Assembly: GCA_928212115.1 (NCBI GenBank) | Contig: CAKMRJ010003334.1 | Location: forward strand, 20,077,290-20,141,289 | Source: Lactuca virosa | Lineage: Eukaryota; Streptophyta; Magnoliopsida; Asterales; Asteraceae | Direction of reading: 5' to 3' | DNA length: 64,000 bases | Shown here: piece by piece, positions 43,076 to 55,743 of the stretch | How positions within the stretch are numbered: position 1 is the stretch's first letter | Layout: each line of letters begins with the position of its first letter | Translations under genes and position numbers: made by a program | The notes under the pieces: model-generated | What the model saw: only the letters and a program-made list of their open reading frames with translations | The model's database searches: none | What the model was told of the DNA's origin: nothing

Positions 43076-43136
43076 ATGTGGTATTTTGGGAAAACTCAAT
43101 AAGCTTTGTGCTTACAGTTTATGTTTATGGTTTTAG
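42759..43136 (+). other. Intron-like segment inside family B LTR
   Basis: GAGAG|GTGAGTC to TATGGTTTTAG|GTAC. It lies between the same conserved flanks as in family A ('gcttacagttt' before the acceptor). Confidence 0.4.
43016..43069. repeat. (TA)n microsatellite in family B LTR
   Basis: TA run within the intron-like segment. Confidence 0.95.
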
Positions 43137-43323
43137 GTACTTCTGGTACGAAAGTGAAGAGTCAGACATGATGGCACAACATCCCCTCACGATTCCACAC
43201 TTATGATTACTTATACTCTGATGATTTTGATATCTTGTATCATGGTTGACTTTATGACATCTGATATATGGAATAAATTATTTTTAAAACAAAAAATTTT
43301 ATGACTGATTTTGGAGTGTTACA

Positions 43324-44017
43324 CGACTTGGGTTCCAAACACCATTAGATTTGCTACTTTTTTTTAAACGACAAATCTAATCTACTCCTAACTGGTACCT
43401 AACACCATTAGATTTGTTCAATCATGTGGTGAACAAAATGTGTTTGAAGAAATGCCCCAGTAAAATTTGGTAAGTTATTAAGCGTGAATGTGTATTTTTT
43501 ATGTATTAAGTTGCAAATGTGTATATTTTTTTCTTTATTAAGTTGTGAATTTCATGAGTTGCAGAAATATTATAAATGATTTATTTGATCTTATGAATAC
43601 TATGTGATAATTTGTGATTGTTTTACTTGATCTCATTAATGTTGTGTAATAGTGTGTGAATTTATTATATTAAATCGTAAATTTTGTTTATTAAAATGTG
43701 AATGTACTATAAATGAGTTGTGAATTTCTTTATAATAAGTTATGAAATCTCTATGAATTTTATGATAAATTATGAATGATTAAATTAATGTGTTTATTAA
43801 ACAATTAATATAGTATTTTACCTGTGAATATGTGTTAGTTAAAACATGAAACTGACATTTTTGTCTTATTTTACATAAAAAGAATTTAGTAGTTTATCCG
43901 CATAAAAATACTTTATAATAATATAAAAATATATATACTTAAAGATATTAAAAAAACGGATTGCGACCTAAATGATTTATCTACGGGAAAAGAAAAGATT
44001 AAGAAATTATTAAAGAA
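43324..44017. other. AT-rich sequence, nothing recognised
   Basis: No element or gene identified. A 14-bp repeat CACCATTAGATTTG occurs at about 43340 and 43401. Several 'ttgtgaat' runs suggest simple decay. Confidence 0.5.
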
Positions 44018-45878
44018 CTAGGTTATAACCCGTGGAAACCGCGTTTGATATTTTTATAATTATTATATAAACAATAAAATAAAATAAAATATCAACAAAA
44101 AAATATAGCATAACTTTGATTATAAGAAAACATGAAATATTATGAAAATGTAATAAACATAACAGTTTAATCTCCAAAATTGTAGTATTTAATTAAAAAT
44201 AAAAGTAAAAATATAAATATGTTGTGTTATGAAGATTTATATTATAATGAATCATTATTATTATGATAAATGTGTAAGTATATGTAATATAATACCATGC
44301 TAATTAAATTTTGTTAATATCATCCTAAATTCAAAAAATTTATAGAACTATGGTAAAATGGATTCTAAACTGACGATAAACATATATCCTAAACAAAGAT
44401 CCCAATTATTTCCTGACCATAACTATTTTGCAAATAAACAAACAATTTAGTTTTTCATTATATCACAAAAATTTTCTAGAAATATTTCTAAGAGGCACCA
44501 TCCATAGAACAATTATTAACAAATACTTTACTTGAAAAGAATAGTTGATTATAAGAACGTTAAACAAAGCAATTAATCATGAGTTTAGTTTTAATGAGAA
44601 ATCATCATAAAGGAAACCGTTGAAGCAATGTTTAAGAGACGATGTAAGTACCTTGGTATTATTGGTAAAAAAATATGTAAGTACCTTGTTATTATTGGGA
44701 AAAAGTAAAGTAAATTGCTTACGATGATAAAAAGAATAAAGTAAATTGTTATTTCCTGCATTTTTTTCATACTATAAACTTGGCATAAGGACAATTTTAT
44801 ATATTATAGGAATGCTAAATTAGGTCAATCACTTCATACTTTTATATAATAGTAATATATACACATTTCACTCATGTATCATAAAGGCAATAACCTTTCA
44901 GATGAAACTATCCTTCGTTTGGTGGCACTATCTTTTGTTCCATTCAAACAGTTAAAATAGTCCCATGTATTATCAGTGAACATTAAAATTATGGAAAAAT
45001 GGTGAAGTTTGAATACAATGTCGTTTTTAAAAAATCAAAAAATATTTAGCACCCAAAGAATCAAAACATTAAAAGAAAACATAATCTTAGCAATTGGAGG
45101 GTTAAAGAACGCTAGATGTAAATCATACTTGACCAAAAGTTACAACATTTAAATAAAATTATCTCTGTTTCCAGAATCAAGGGAAGAGAATGGATCGATG
45201 TTCTTTAAACAACTATGTTGTAGGTGGTTAAATGCAGAAAATTTGCAGATTTAACACCATAAATAACACGAGATTCAGTAATAACTATAACTTCTATTAC
45301 CACCAGGACCCTTAATATGTTGTCGATTGTTGATGACGGGAGGAGGCAAAGCAACGGGGAAGGGGATGTGGGTGCAATAGAGGTGAAGCTCTAACCGTGA
45401 TTAACTTATATGGTGCACGGAATCAAATTTGAAGGAACAGAATTCTAATTTTTTGCTAGGAAATGAAATCTAAAATATTGTTAGCTGATTTTTAGGGATA
45501 TCAATGTGATGAATGTTGAAGACGTGTTAATGATTTTAAAATATATAAATGTAGTCAGAATCTTAATTTCAAATTGCTGGTTTTATGGGATTCATTGAAA
45601 TCTTCAAAAAAGTCAAAATAAGTAGGATTTGTTAACAAACAATTTGAACGTAAATTGCTATTGTTTCCAAAAAAAACATGGAATTTGAATGTTATATGAA
45701 ACCAAAAAATGCAGCAAGTTGAAAAAAAATCGGGGTTACAATTAATATTTATCAAATTATGATTTGTTTAGTACAAAAAAATATAGGAATTATTCATGAC
45801 ATATGGCAGGTTAGCATGATAGAAAGGGGGACATGTGGCACATTTAAGGTTTTGTTTATTAGAGGAAGGTAGAGTAGA
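44018..45878 (-). mobile_element. Non-autonomous Helitron (minus strand)
   Basis: On the minus strand it begins TCTACTCTACCTTCC (45878 leftwards) and ends in CTAG (44018-44021), preceded by an imperfect hairpin CGCGG/CCACG and TTATAAC, closely resembling the 10215 Helitron end. The flanking bases are A on the 5' side and T on the 3' side. It is 1.86 kb and contains no Rep/helicase frame. A second Helitron-like 5' end on the same strand lies at 51501, so the true element may be longer. Confidence 0.75.
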
Positions 45879-46680
45879 TATTCCGAATTTTTGTTGTTAT
45901 TCCATAACTCATAATTATTATATTATAAACATATAATATCCTGTGATGTTAACAAATATGTTTCAGAAAAGTATTAATCAGAATAGAATAAAAGTCAAAA
46001 ACACTTATCTATTACTGTATAGAGGACCCGGTTGTGTGAACGAATCCATAACCTAACGCGTTGGGTCGAAAAGGAAAAGGTACTTGAATCCCAAAACTGG
46101 AAACCATATCTACTTCACGCGCATGTGCCCTCAATATTCCATTATTTTTGGAAATTTCAAAAGAGAATTTTGGTATTTCCTTTCTAAACTTAAATAAATT
46201 ATCTTATATTATAACAAAAACATTAGTCAAACAAAATGTTCAGTTTCCATAAAAAATTTCATAATATGATCTATTTTTTTAGAATAAGACAGCACGACCT
46301 TCATCTTCGAAGATGACCATTTCGAACTCTGTTATTGTCTACCAACAAAATTATTATGGTCCCCATCTATTTGTATGATTTTTACAAACCAAAACCAAAA
46401 GAATTTTAAAAATGTCGTTCGCAACTCCTTTGGGTATAATTTCGAAACTTGAAGAAAAATATATATGGAGTCTATATTTATTCGAACGATTGTCACAACA
46501 AAGGAAGACTATTTTCCCATCTACATGTTTCCTTGAAAATAACTAAAAATAATTAAAAAAAAAAAACCATTTTTAAAGTATGAAACTCACAGAAAATATA
46601 TATTGGAAACTCAAAAAAAATATCTTTTAAATAAATCTGTAATACATTTTCATAAATTAAATTTTATATATTAGTTTTGA

Positions 46681-46683
<3 letters not shown>
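45879..46683. other. Unassigned AT-rich stretch, right part duplicated downstream
   Basis: 45879-46480 shows no recognisable element. From about 46491 the sequence ('cacaacaaaggaagactatt', 'tttcccatctacatgtttcc') matches 50997-51135, the start of the roughly 550-bp duplication. Confidence 0.5.

Positions 46684-46769
<86 letters not shown>
46684..46769. repeat. (TA)n microsatellite, left of MITE
   Basis: TA run interrupted by the hAT MITE at 46770. Confidence 0.95.
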
Positions 46770-47419
<650 letters not shown>

Positions 47420-47560
47420 TGCTTAGCTAATATGAGACTAGCCGACTTGGTAGATGATTTGTCTCGTAGTTTGAAAGTCTCGAGTTCTAATCCAGACGTT
47501 GACGATTTCGTGAAACTAACTTCTAACCACTAATCTCGTTACCCCGCCGTTAAAAAAAAC
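47420..47560 (+). mobile_element. SINE-like insertion with tRNA-type promoter
   Basis: This roughly 140-bp block is absent at the corresponding place of the duplicate (about 51290). It has a box A TAGCCGACTTGG (47439-47450; 11 of 12 fit TRGCNNARYNGG) and a box B AGTTCTAATCC (47483-47493; 9 of 11). The boxes start 44 bp apart, as in tRNAs. It ends in an A-rich tail. TTAAAA at both sides may be the duplication. Confidence 0.6.
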
Positions 47561-47603
47561 TGAAGTGTTTATTTCTCTTCTAAAATTAAACAAATAATTT
47601 AAA

Positions 47604-49027
47604 GACAAAACTGCAAAAATGGTCCCCGTGGTATGCATTTTTTTGGGGTTTTAGTCCAAACCACGACTTTTTTGGATTGGTGGTCCTTTTGAGCTAGTTT
47701 CGTTGCGTTTTTGGTCCCTGTGAATAGTGAAATGACGGTAATACCCTTGGGGTATTTATTTTCCATTTTTAAATTCATTTTTTTCTAATTTAATAATTAT
47801 TTATTCATTTTAATTATTAAAAAAATAAGAGGGCCCACCTCTGTCTCTGTCTCTCTCTCTCTCTCTCTACAAACTCCACCCCCTCCTCCTTCTTCATTTA
47901 CGAGCAAGAACTCCCCACCGGAGTTGGAGCCGTTTTTCCGGCCACCAAGACATCCGGGGTTACCTACTGCCACCGCCTTTTCTATTCAAATCACTTCAAA
48001 ATCCCTAAATCACATTCATATCAGGTTGAAGACGTCTAGACAACATTTCATCAAGAAGCTTCATTGATTCAGTAATCCCACCGTCAAAAATGGTGGCCTC
48101 GATCAAAATTGTGTAAGTAATCACCATAGGTTTACAGTTATCCTCCAATAGCTTATCCTCCAGTTGGCTGAATCGATTTGATTCAACTTACAAAACTCGT
48201 TGAAGTAGACCCAATTTTCAGATCGATCACTTCCACCATTAACTTAATCTAAATCTCTATCGATGGAAGATGCTTGGGGGTGCCGAAGGGGCTTTTTAGA
48301 CAGTGGAGATGACAGCAGTAGAGGAGGCTGAAGACCACAATGGAGATGGCAACGGTAGAGGAGGGTCGATGTTGTTTATGTTGGGGTAGCGGGAGCATAT
48401 GGAACCTCCGTGAGCAGCATCGTCATCATTGAACTACCAACACTACAGAACACCCACGACGACTTCCTCTCCCTCCTTCTCCGACGACATCCTTTGCAAA
48501 ACCCTAATGCAGCCTCCCTTCTAGGGTTATCTCTGAGAACGTAATCCACCTGAGGTGGTGGGCGGATGTTAAGTAATCGGAGTAGACAGAGAGGAGGAAA
48601 GAGACGATGGTGGATTTCAGATTCATACACACACATATCGATTTCGAAAACGAAAACATACACATACAAATCGATTTTTGAGCATTGTGTTTGTTCTTGA
48701 GCACTGTGTTCTTGAGCACTTGTTCTTAGCATTGTGTGTATTTAGAATTAAAAACCAAAAAAAATCTGGAGATATTGAGAATAGGTGTGCGTGAGTCATT
48801 TCAATTTTTTTAATTGTTAAAATGAATAAATAAATATTAATTTTTTTAAAAAAATGAAAGAAAAATGAAAAATAAATACCCCAAGGGTATTATAGTAATT
48901 TCAATTTTCGGAGAGACTATTTTCACATACAAACCACTCCAAAAGGACCATGAATCCAAAAAACTCGAGGTTTGGACTAAAACCCCAAAATTTTGCATAC
49001 CACAGAGACAATTTTTGCAATTTTGTC
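47604..49027. mobile_element. Long-TIR MULE 1, TSD TAATTTAAA
   Basis: Terminal inverted repeats of about 250 bp start GACAAAACTGCAAAAATGGT on the left and GACAAAATTGCAAAAATTGT on the right (inverted). A perfect 9-bp duplication TAATTTAAA lies at 47595-47603 and 49028-49036, as expected of Mutator-like elements. The 1.4-kb body has no transposase. The middle (47870-48740) is less AT-rich, with a (CT)n tract and a 118-codon minus-strand frame of unknown product, so a captured host fragment is possible. Confidence 0.9.
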
Positions 49028-49036
49028 TAATTTAAA

Positions 49037-49201
49037 TAAATAAACAACTAAAATAATGGATTCAATTTAGAAATTTAGAAATTATAAGGAACATTATATT
49101 AATAAATTTGATATGCATTTATTATTATATTTATTACATTTAAATATTACATGAAATATAATAAAATAGAAAAAAAACCACAAAATGACATATGGATATA
49201 A
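49037..49201. other. Duplication unit 1, continued
   Basis: 'caactaaaataatgg', 'aatttagaaatttagaaatt' and 'ccacaaaatgacatatgg' match 51345-51450, so the MULE split a Helitron-derived sequence. Confidence 0.6.
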
Positions 49202-49210
49202 TTTAATCTA

Positions 49211-50938
49211 GACAAAACTTCAAAAATGGTCCATGTGATTTCATAAAATCTGAAGTTTGGTCCCTAATCTTAAAAAACCTTACGGATGGTCCCTGTGGTT
49301 TCGAAACTTTTAATGTTTAGTCCTTCCGCCTAACTCCGTCAGCTTTCTACCGTTAAGTGAGGGACATTTTCATCATTTCAATACCTAGGGGACCATTTAT
49401 GAAGGTTTTCTATTATTTTAAATAAAAAGAAAAAAATAAAATTTAATATGTAAATGATCCTCTCTTTTTCTCTCTATCTCTAACCAAGACTCCATCTCCA
49501 TGATTTCATCGTCGCCTCTCTCAATCGTGTTTGCAAAAAAGTTGCTGAAATCCTTAAAAAAATCGATTTTACAGATCAGATCTTTGAAACTAAATTAAAA
49601 ACAAACACAAACCTACACCAGATTACTGTCGTGGATCCAATCTCCTTGATTCCATTGCACCGTAATATCCACTCTACAAAATTCGACCTCGCCCACTTCC
49701 ATAATGTCCTCTCTGCTCAAAACACCAACACATCATCATCAATTATGTACCCTTACCAACACCACCAAAACCATCATCAGGTTGCGTTTAGTTCAGAATT
49801 AGGTTTCTTGAGACCCATAAGAGGGATTCTGGTTTATTACCAGAATACCCATCCTAATTTCCCGATAATGGCCAATCCACATCATAAGAACGAACCTTCA
49901 TTAAATTCTTGCACTAATTCTCTAACTACAAGTTCTCTAATTCATAGCAATAATAATAATAATACCGTGCGATCAAGATTTTTATCATCGAGGTTCCCTT
50001 CCACAACTTTAACAAACTCATCGGTAACAGCCCTTCGGATCCAAGCACGGTAACACCTCATCCTCTTGATTTTGTCACAGACAACAGCTTTAACAAGAAA
50101 TCCTCCTTGACTTGATGATGCCCAAATGATTGTTGGCTGATGAATTGAAATGAATTCAAAGGGTTTATTCTGACATCTCATTTGATGATGCCCAAAAGAT
50201 TACTGGCTGTGGATTTTCACTTTTACAGACTTCAAGAAGATTAACGAAACCAACGATGTTGCTATGGACATAAAACGTCATCTCCATAGCGTTTTCAAGG
50301 CGACGCTGACATGGGTTCGAAGAATCTGGCTGCTCCGGTGACTAAAACGGAGAACCCGTTTCTTGATTTTGTGAATATTTTCATTGGGGTTGCTAATCGA
50401 TTTCATGCCTGTTACTCAGGATCATTTCGTGGTTAACTTTCAGGTAGAGAGAGAGAGAGACCATTTTTATGATGCTCGTGATTTGACATGTTGACGAAAG
50501 GCGGAAGGAGATTACATAAGACTAAAGATCCACCTTAAGGCTACGATTAGGGAAGAAGAGAAGGTCGGGATGAGGATCAGAGTGTTTACCAAAGGAACAG
50601 GCAGTAAAATTTGGTGGTGACTAACAGTGAGGAATGATGTGATGGTGGGGGCAACGTAGGATTTTTGGAGAGAGAGAGAGAGAGAGAGAGAGATTAAATT
50701 TCTTTCATTTTTTTTTTTAATAAAAAAATTAAGATAATAAGAGAAAACATCATAAATGGTCCCTGGTATTGAAATGAAAAAATACCCCTCACTTAACGAT
50801 AGAAAGCTGACGGAGTTAGACGGAAGGACTAAACATTAAAAGTTTTGAAACCACAGAGACCATCTATGAGGTTTTTAAAGATTAGGGACTAAACTTCAGA
50901 TTTTCGAAAACCACAGGGACCATTTCTGAAGTTTTGTC
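49211..50938. mobile_element. Long-TIR MULE 2, TSD TTTAATCTA
   Basis: TIRs of about 215 bp begin GACAAAACTTCAAAAATGGT and (inverted) GACAAAACTTCAGAAATGGT. The perfect 9-bp duplication is TTTAATCTA at 49202-49210 and 50939-50947. No transposase is present. The interior has normal base composition and a 140-codon frame (see 49631). Short (GA)n tracts lie next to both TIRs. It is related to MULE 1 only in the terminal GACAAAACT motif. Confidence 0.9.
49631..50053 (+). CDS. Unrecognised 140-codon frame inside MULE 2
   Basis: The product is rich in Asn, Ser and His (runs such as HHQNHHQ and NNNNN) and shows no domain I recognise. Just downstream (50250-50440) an unfragmented stretch ends at TTTCAG|GTAGAG, reminiscent of an exon edge. 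The position between MULE TIRs suggests a captured host gene fragment (Pack-MULE), but I see no proof that it is expressed or complete. It could equally be chance. Confidence 0.25.
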   Translation: MDPISLIPLHRNIHSTKFDLAHFHNVLSAQNTNTSSSIMYPYQHHQNHHQVAFSSELGFLRPIRGILVYYQNTHPNFPIMANPHHKNEPSLNSCTNSLTTSSLIHSNNNNNTVRSRFLSSRFPSTTLTNSSVTALRIQAR

Positions 50939-50947
50939 TTTAATCTA

Positions 50948-51501
50948 AATCACCACAAAATAACATGTAATATAATCTATAATTTATTTGAAAAATTATC
51001 ACAACAAAAACATACTATTTTCCCATCTACATGTTTCCTTGAAAATACAAAAAAAACATTTCCAAATAAGAAACTCACAAATGAATAATATATTCGAAAC
51101 TCAAAAAAGAATATCTTTTAAATAAATCTGTAATACGTTTTCGTAAATTAAATGTTATGTATTAGTTGTGAGACTTATGTACTATATGAGTTTTTTCAAA
51201 AAATAAAAATAAAAAATAAATATGAAGATCTGAAAATTTAGAAAGTTTGAATTTATAAGAAAAAAAAGAAAAATATTTAATATTAAAATTCAAGTGATTA
51301 TTTCTCTTTTAAATTTAAACAAATAATTTAGATAAACAAACAACTAAAATAATTGGATTAAATTTAGAAATTTAGAAATTATAAGGATTTGTATTAATGA
51401 ATTTGATATGTATTTAAATCAAAATGTCCACAAAATGACATGTGACATAATTAATGAGAAAATGACAAGTAACTGAAATAGTTTTTATTTATTAGAGTAG
51501 A
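50948..51501 (-). mobile_element. Helitron 5'-terminal segment (minus strand), duplication unit 2
   Basis: Read on the minus strand it begins TCTACTCTAATAAATAAAAAC at 51501 with A before it (T51502 on plus), a Helitron-type 5' end like those at 10215 and 45878. The segment duplicates 46491-49201 minus its insertions. No CTAG hairpin end specific to it was found before 44018. Confidence 0.55.
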
Positions 51502-51541
51502 TGTACTATAAAAAAATATATTACTTAAACAGGTACCTATG

Positions 51542-52971
51542 TGTGAAATCCCCAATTTCACGGTCAGAAAAGACCGATTTGTTTATGCTTTGTTTTTAAA
51601 ATCAGAGTAATCTTTTAAAGAAAACAGTTGCGGAATTTATTCCCAAAACAAAAATATGATAAAAATTTATCAAAGCATTCCTTTAAAGAAATGTATTTTC
51701 ATTATATAACAAAATCTCGGGATGTCATGTTCAATACAGACCAAAAGCATAAACAGAACAAAATAGACCTTACAACAGTTATTCATAACTACTGATCTAC
51801 AATCCAAAATCTCTCGTCAAGTCCACCAACTTATACTCTTGTGTCATTACCTGTAATGCAAAGAAAACTGAGTGGGTCAGGCTTGGGAGCCTGGTGAGCA
51901 TATAGGGTTTTCAACCCACAATAATATAATTATTACATTTAATCATCAAGTAATCAACCCAATTACCCATCCCTATTATCTTCTTTATTTCTTAAGGTTT
52001 TACCCTAAGAACCAACTATCCTTCATTCATTCATTCCTAAGGATTTACCTAAGGAATTGGCACGAAGTCCATTGCTGCCAAAGTTTATCTATCAGGTACT
52101 AAATCCATAGCTATCAGACGCTAACTCCATAGTCACAAAGGTTCACTTAACAAGCGCTAACTCCATAGTCGCCAAGGTTTACTCAACGTGCGCTAACTCC
52201 ATAGTCGCCAAGGTTTATACAATAGGCGCTAACTCCATAGTCACCAACTATCCCATATATCCATGTTCTACCCAACATTTTCGTAGATACAAATACTTAC
52301 ATAGTTTAAATCATTTAACACCTGTATAAAACATCAATTCTATGCCCATCTCAAATAGACAAACAATATATAAACACATAGCACGTTGGCTAATTTTGAC
52401 TTTAATTTTAATATATTATTAATATATTATTTTTAGTAGGCCGGGACAGGAAAACTCCGTTCGAAATTCATAACTCCTTCATCTGAACTCCGTTTTCGTC
52501 TGTCTTTTTATCGTTGGACTACTATTGATGAGATCTTCAATTCTCATTTAGAAAGTTTTGGCTAAATATCACTCGACCTCAATCTCGAGTTTCGGGCTGC
52601 ATACTGCTAGTGTTGAAACTTCGAAAAATCATAACTTCCCCATACGAAGTCAGATTTAGACGTTCTTTTTATGCACGCTCTCGGTTTAACGTATTCTACG
52701 ACTTTCATTTAGATCACTAAGGCCAAATATCGATCTAACGTAAATTCACTATTTACGTCGCGCTGTGTCGTGCCGGTTCTGTCGCGAAACTTCGACAGGT
52801 CATAACTTCTTCGTTATAACTCGGATTTCGGCGTTCTTTATATGTACGGAATCCTTGTAACATATACTACAACTTAGTTAAGATTACTCCTTCTAAATAA
52901 TCTTCCATCAAAAAGTCATTTTTAATGTTTATCGTCTCTAAATTGACTAGCCCGGATCTACGGGCGTTACA
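51542..52971 (-). mobile_element. C2 3' LTR with internal 0.7-kb deletion
   Basis: Its ends are TGTGAAATCCCC and GGGCGTTACA as written on plus. Compared with the other LTR, 55345-56036 is missing at about 52384, where CACGTTGGC joins sequences that share CGT. The lost segment contained the promoter boxes, the TATA box and the donor site. A minisatellite (GCGCTAACTCCATAGTC units) remains at 52090-52255. Confidence 0.9.
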
Positions 52972-53673
52972 ATTATCTCCCCCTTAGGATGATTACGTCC
53001 CGAAATCATCAACGAAATAGGACTTGTATAATGATTCCATACGTTATCTCTTCATCCTAGGTAATAACTGTAAGTTCTATGTTTCCTCGAAAGAGTATCT
53101 AACTCTTGGACTTCTCAATAGCAGGTAGTGCTCAATCCTGCATCTGCTCTTCGTACTATGTTGTACTTTCAATCGTAACCTTCGAGTTACAAAATAAATC
53201 CTTATTGAGGACTCCTTCTTCTTAGGATAAGTACTTTCCTTTATCTATTGTAACAGACCGATGGGTCGTGTTCTAATGACCTCTCATCGTATGATGCAAC
53301 GCTTAGACTCAAGTCTCATAGAGTCAAATTCCAGAATGGAATATACCTTCCTTCTTATTCTAATGTGATATAATCACATTTTTACATGTAGCATTTCTAG
53401 CTACAAGCTTCCTTAACAAGATGCTATCGATCACATTGATTTCAATCTTCTGACTTGAGTCAGATGCTACCTCGAACTTGGTTCTATGAACCACGTAACA
53501 AACTCATCATAGTCGGACTCAATTTGATATGACCGCTAGGGTCAGAATATCAATCATCTTCTTAGTCACTACCGAAACAATGGTAACGACATACTTGAAT
53601 AAAACGAGATCAATCACTAGCTTCTTGGTAACCTTGTGACTTTCCCTAATCCAAGCGTGAGTCCTGTGCTTCC

Positions 53674-53695
53674 AGTAGTATAGATCTCTACTACT
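53674..53695 (-). other. C2 leader hairpin with palindromic loop AGATCT
   Basis: On minus, AGTAGTA and TACTACT pair perfectly around the loop GAGATCTA. Stem retained, loop palindrome changed relative to C1 (AGGCCT) and family A (GGGCCC). Confidence 0.7.
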
Positions 53696-54483
53696 ATTCA
53701 CACATACTCATACTCGTCCCAAGTATTGTCCCGCAGTCCCCAAGTCCTAAAATCACAAAACAGTTTAACACATACGAATGTGTCCAATTAATCATAAAAA
53801 TTCTCCTAGACTCTACTAGGACTTCTTCCATGCGTATCTTCAATCATCAATTCTACTTCAACTCGGTTGGTGATGGAAATTCCAGACGATGGGACAACTT
53901 CAAGAATTACACCAATCGTTCCATCATCCTGCCAATCGAAGGTGTACTTCAAACGTACCGTACTCCTCTAAACGTTCCGTTATTTTATCAGACATATTCT
54001 AAAGGCAAGATACCACTCTTACGATATCTTCCGATAGGTGTCATTCACTATCATAAGCCTTCCATTTCCTCCATTTACTCAATTCTCTACGAGTCTTCAC
54101 CATAACGTTTTGTACACCCAAGCAGACGTTCGATGTACCGGACGAGAATTTAAGATAAGAAAGCTTTATTTACGATAGATATATAAATCTCCTTACCACT
54201 TCGAAACGTTTACATGCTAGGTCTAATACCGTATTCGTACGCTTAGAATCCTAAACACATAAGGTTTCCAGATCTGGTCGGCAACAGAGCATAGATCCGA
54301 ACAAATAATATCATATATGGCAAACATATAACATTTAGCACATAAAAACATTTTAGGCAACTTTCCTAAAATATACTAGTGTTCGTGTCTTAAAATATGG
54401 TAGACACTCATCTCACAATCATCGCTTAGCATTCTACGTTTAAGTCTAGAAATCCTACAAATTCCTAGTTCGCTTAAACTAAT

Positions 54484-54495
54484 GCTCTGATACCA
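54484..54495 (-). other. C2 primer-binding site
   Basis: Reverse complement TGGTATCAGAGC, two bases inside the 5' LTR edge. Confidence 0.9.
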
Positions 54496-54806
54496 ACTAT
54501 GACATCCCCAATTTCACGGCCAGAAAAGACCGATTTGTTTATGCTTTGTTTTTAAAATCAGAGTAATCTTTTAAAGAAAACAGTTGCGGAATTTGTTCCC
54601 AAAACAAAATTATGATAAGAATTTATCAAAGCATTCCTTTAAATAAATGTATTTTCATTATATAACAAAATCTCGGGATGTCATGTTCAATACAGACCAA
54701 AAGCATAAACAGAACAAAATAGACCTTACAACAGTTATTCATAACTACTGATCTATAATCCAAAATCTCTCGTCAAGTCCACCAACTTATACTCTTGTGC
54801 CATTAC

Positions 54807-55479
54807 CTGTAATGCAAAGAAAACTGAGTGGGTCAGGCTTGGGAGCCTGGTGAGCATATAGGGTTTTCAACCCACAATAATATAATTATTACATTTAATC
54901 ATCAAGTAATCAACCCAATTACCCATCCCCATTATCTTCTTTATTTCTTAAGGTTTTACCCTAAGAACCAACTATCCTTCATTCATTCATTCCTAAGGAT
55001 TTACCTAAGGAATTGGCATGAAGTCCATTGCTGCCAAAGTTTATCTATCAGGTACTAAATCCATAGCTATCAGGCGCTAACTCCATAGTCACCAAGGTTC
55101 ACTTAACAAGCGCTAACTCCATAGTCGCCAAGGTTTACTCAACGTGCGCTAACTCCATAGTCGCCAAGGTTTATACAATAGGCGCTAACTCCATAGTCAC
55201 CAACTATCCCATCTATCCATGTTCTACCCAACATTTTCGTAGATACAAATACTTACATAGTTTAAATCATTTAACACCTGTATAAAACATCAATTCTATG
55301 CCCATCTCAAATAGACAAACAATATATAAACACATAGCACGTATTTCATAGCAAATACTTTGTATTTATGTGTTAGAAGAAAGTAACTACACACTCACAC
55401 ATATAAACAACAATATACTTAATACATTCAAACAATACTTGTATTATTATCGTGTTTATGAAAGGGACTATACACTCAC
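54807..55479 (-). other. Intron-like segment inside C2 5' LTR
   Basis: On minus: donor TCAA|GTGAGTG at 55479, acceptor TTTGCATTACAG|GTAA at 54807. It encloses the minisatellite. Confidence 0.35.
55050..55210. repeat. Minisatellite in C2 5' LTR
   Basis: Four to five units of GCGCTAACTCCATAGTC plus spacer. The same array is at 52090-52255 in the 3' LTR. Confidence 0.9.
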
Positions 55480-55743
55480 TTGATTAGACGATGCTCGGAC
55501 AGCACTACGACTCCTAAAGTAGTATTCTTCGGTAAAACTGGAAGATCTTCACACACCGGGCTTCTCGCAGGCGGAGCTTCGGCTCGGAAACTCTTTTCTT
55601 CTCGGGATCTTTGGGCTTCGGGACTTGCTTCGTGTCTCGGGATGATACCGGGGATTCGGGGGGGGTTAAAATAGGGCTTAGAGAGAGTATCGGGAGTGGG
55701 AGAGAAGAGATAGAGCAACCAAAATCGGCTGACCCTCGATTTC

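Larger units (their letters stand above)
41755..43323 (+). mobile_element. Ty3 family B 3' LTR, right piece
   Basis: Continuation of 32407-32630. It contains several CCACGACGTGG-type boxes (42470-42600), donor GAGAG|GTGAGTC (42759), tandem 'ggacccgacacaac' units (42880-43015), (TA)n, acceptor TTTTAG (43136), and the LTR end GAGTGTTACA at 43323. No PBS follows, so it is a 3' LTR. Confidence 0.85.
52972..54497 (-). mobile_element. C2 interior, non-coding
   Basis: The PPT (plus: ATTATCTCCCCCTTA) is at 52972-52986 and the PBS complement GCTCTGATACCA at 54484-54495. In between no domain is visible. The palindromic-loop hairpin is at 53674-53695, and the sequence around it matches the family A leader. 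The acceptor that precedes ATG in C1 and family A is mutated here (TTTCGG on minus, about 53575). Confidence 0.8.

Noticed and set aside
48376..48732. 118-codon minus-strand frame as a host gene
   Set aside because: It lies inside MULE 1, has no recognisable domain, and overlaps another frame. It is at most a captured fragment.
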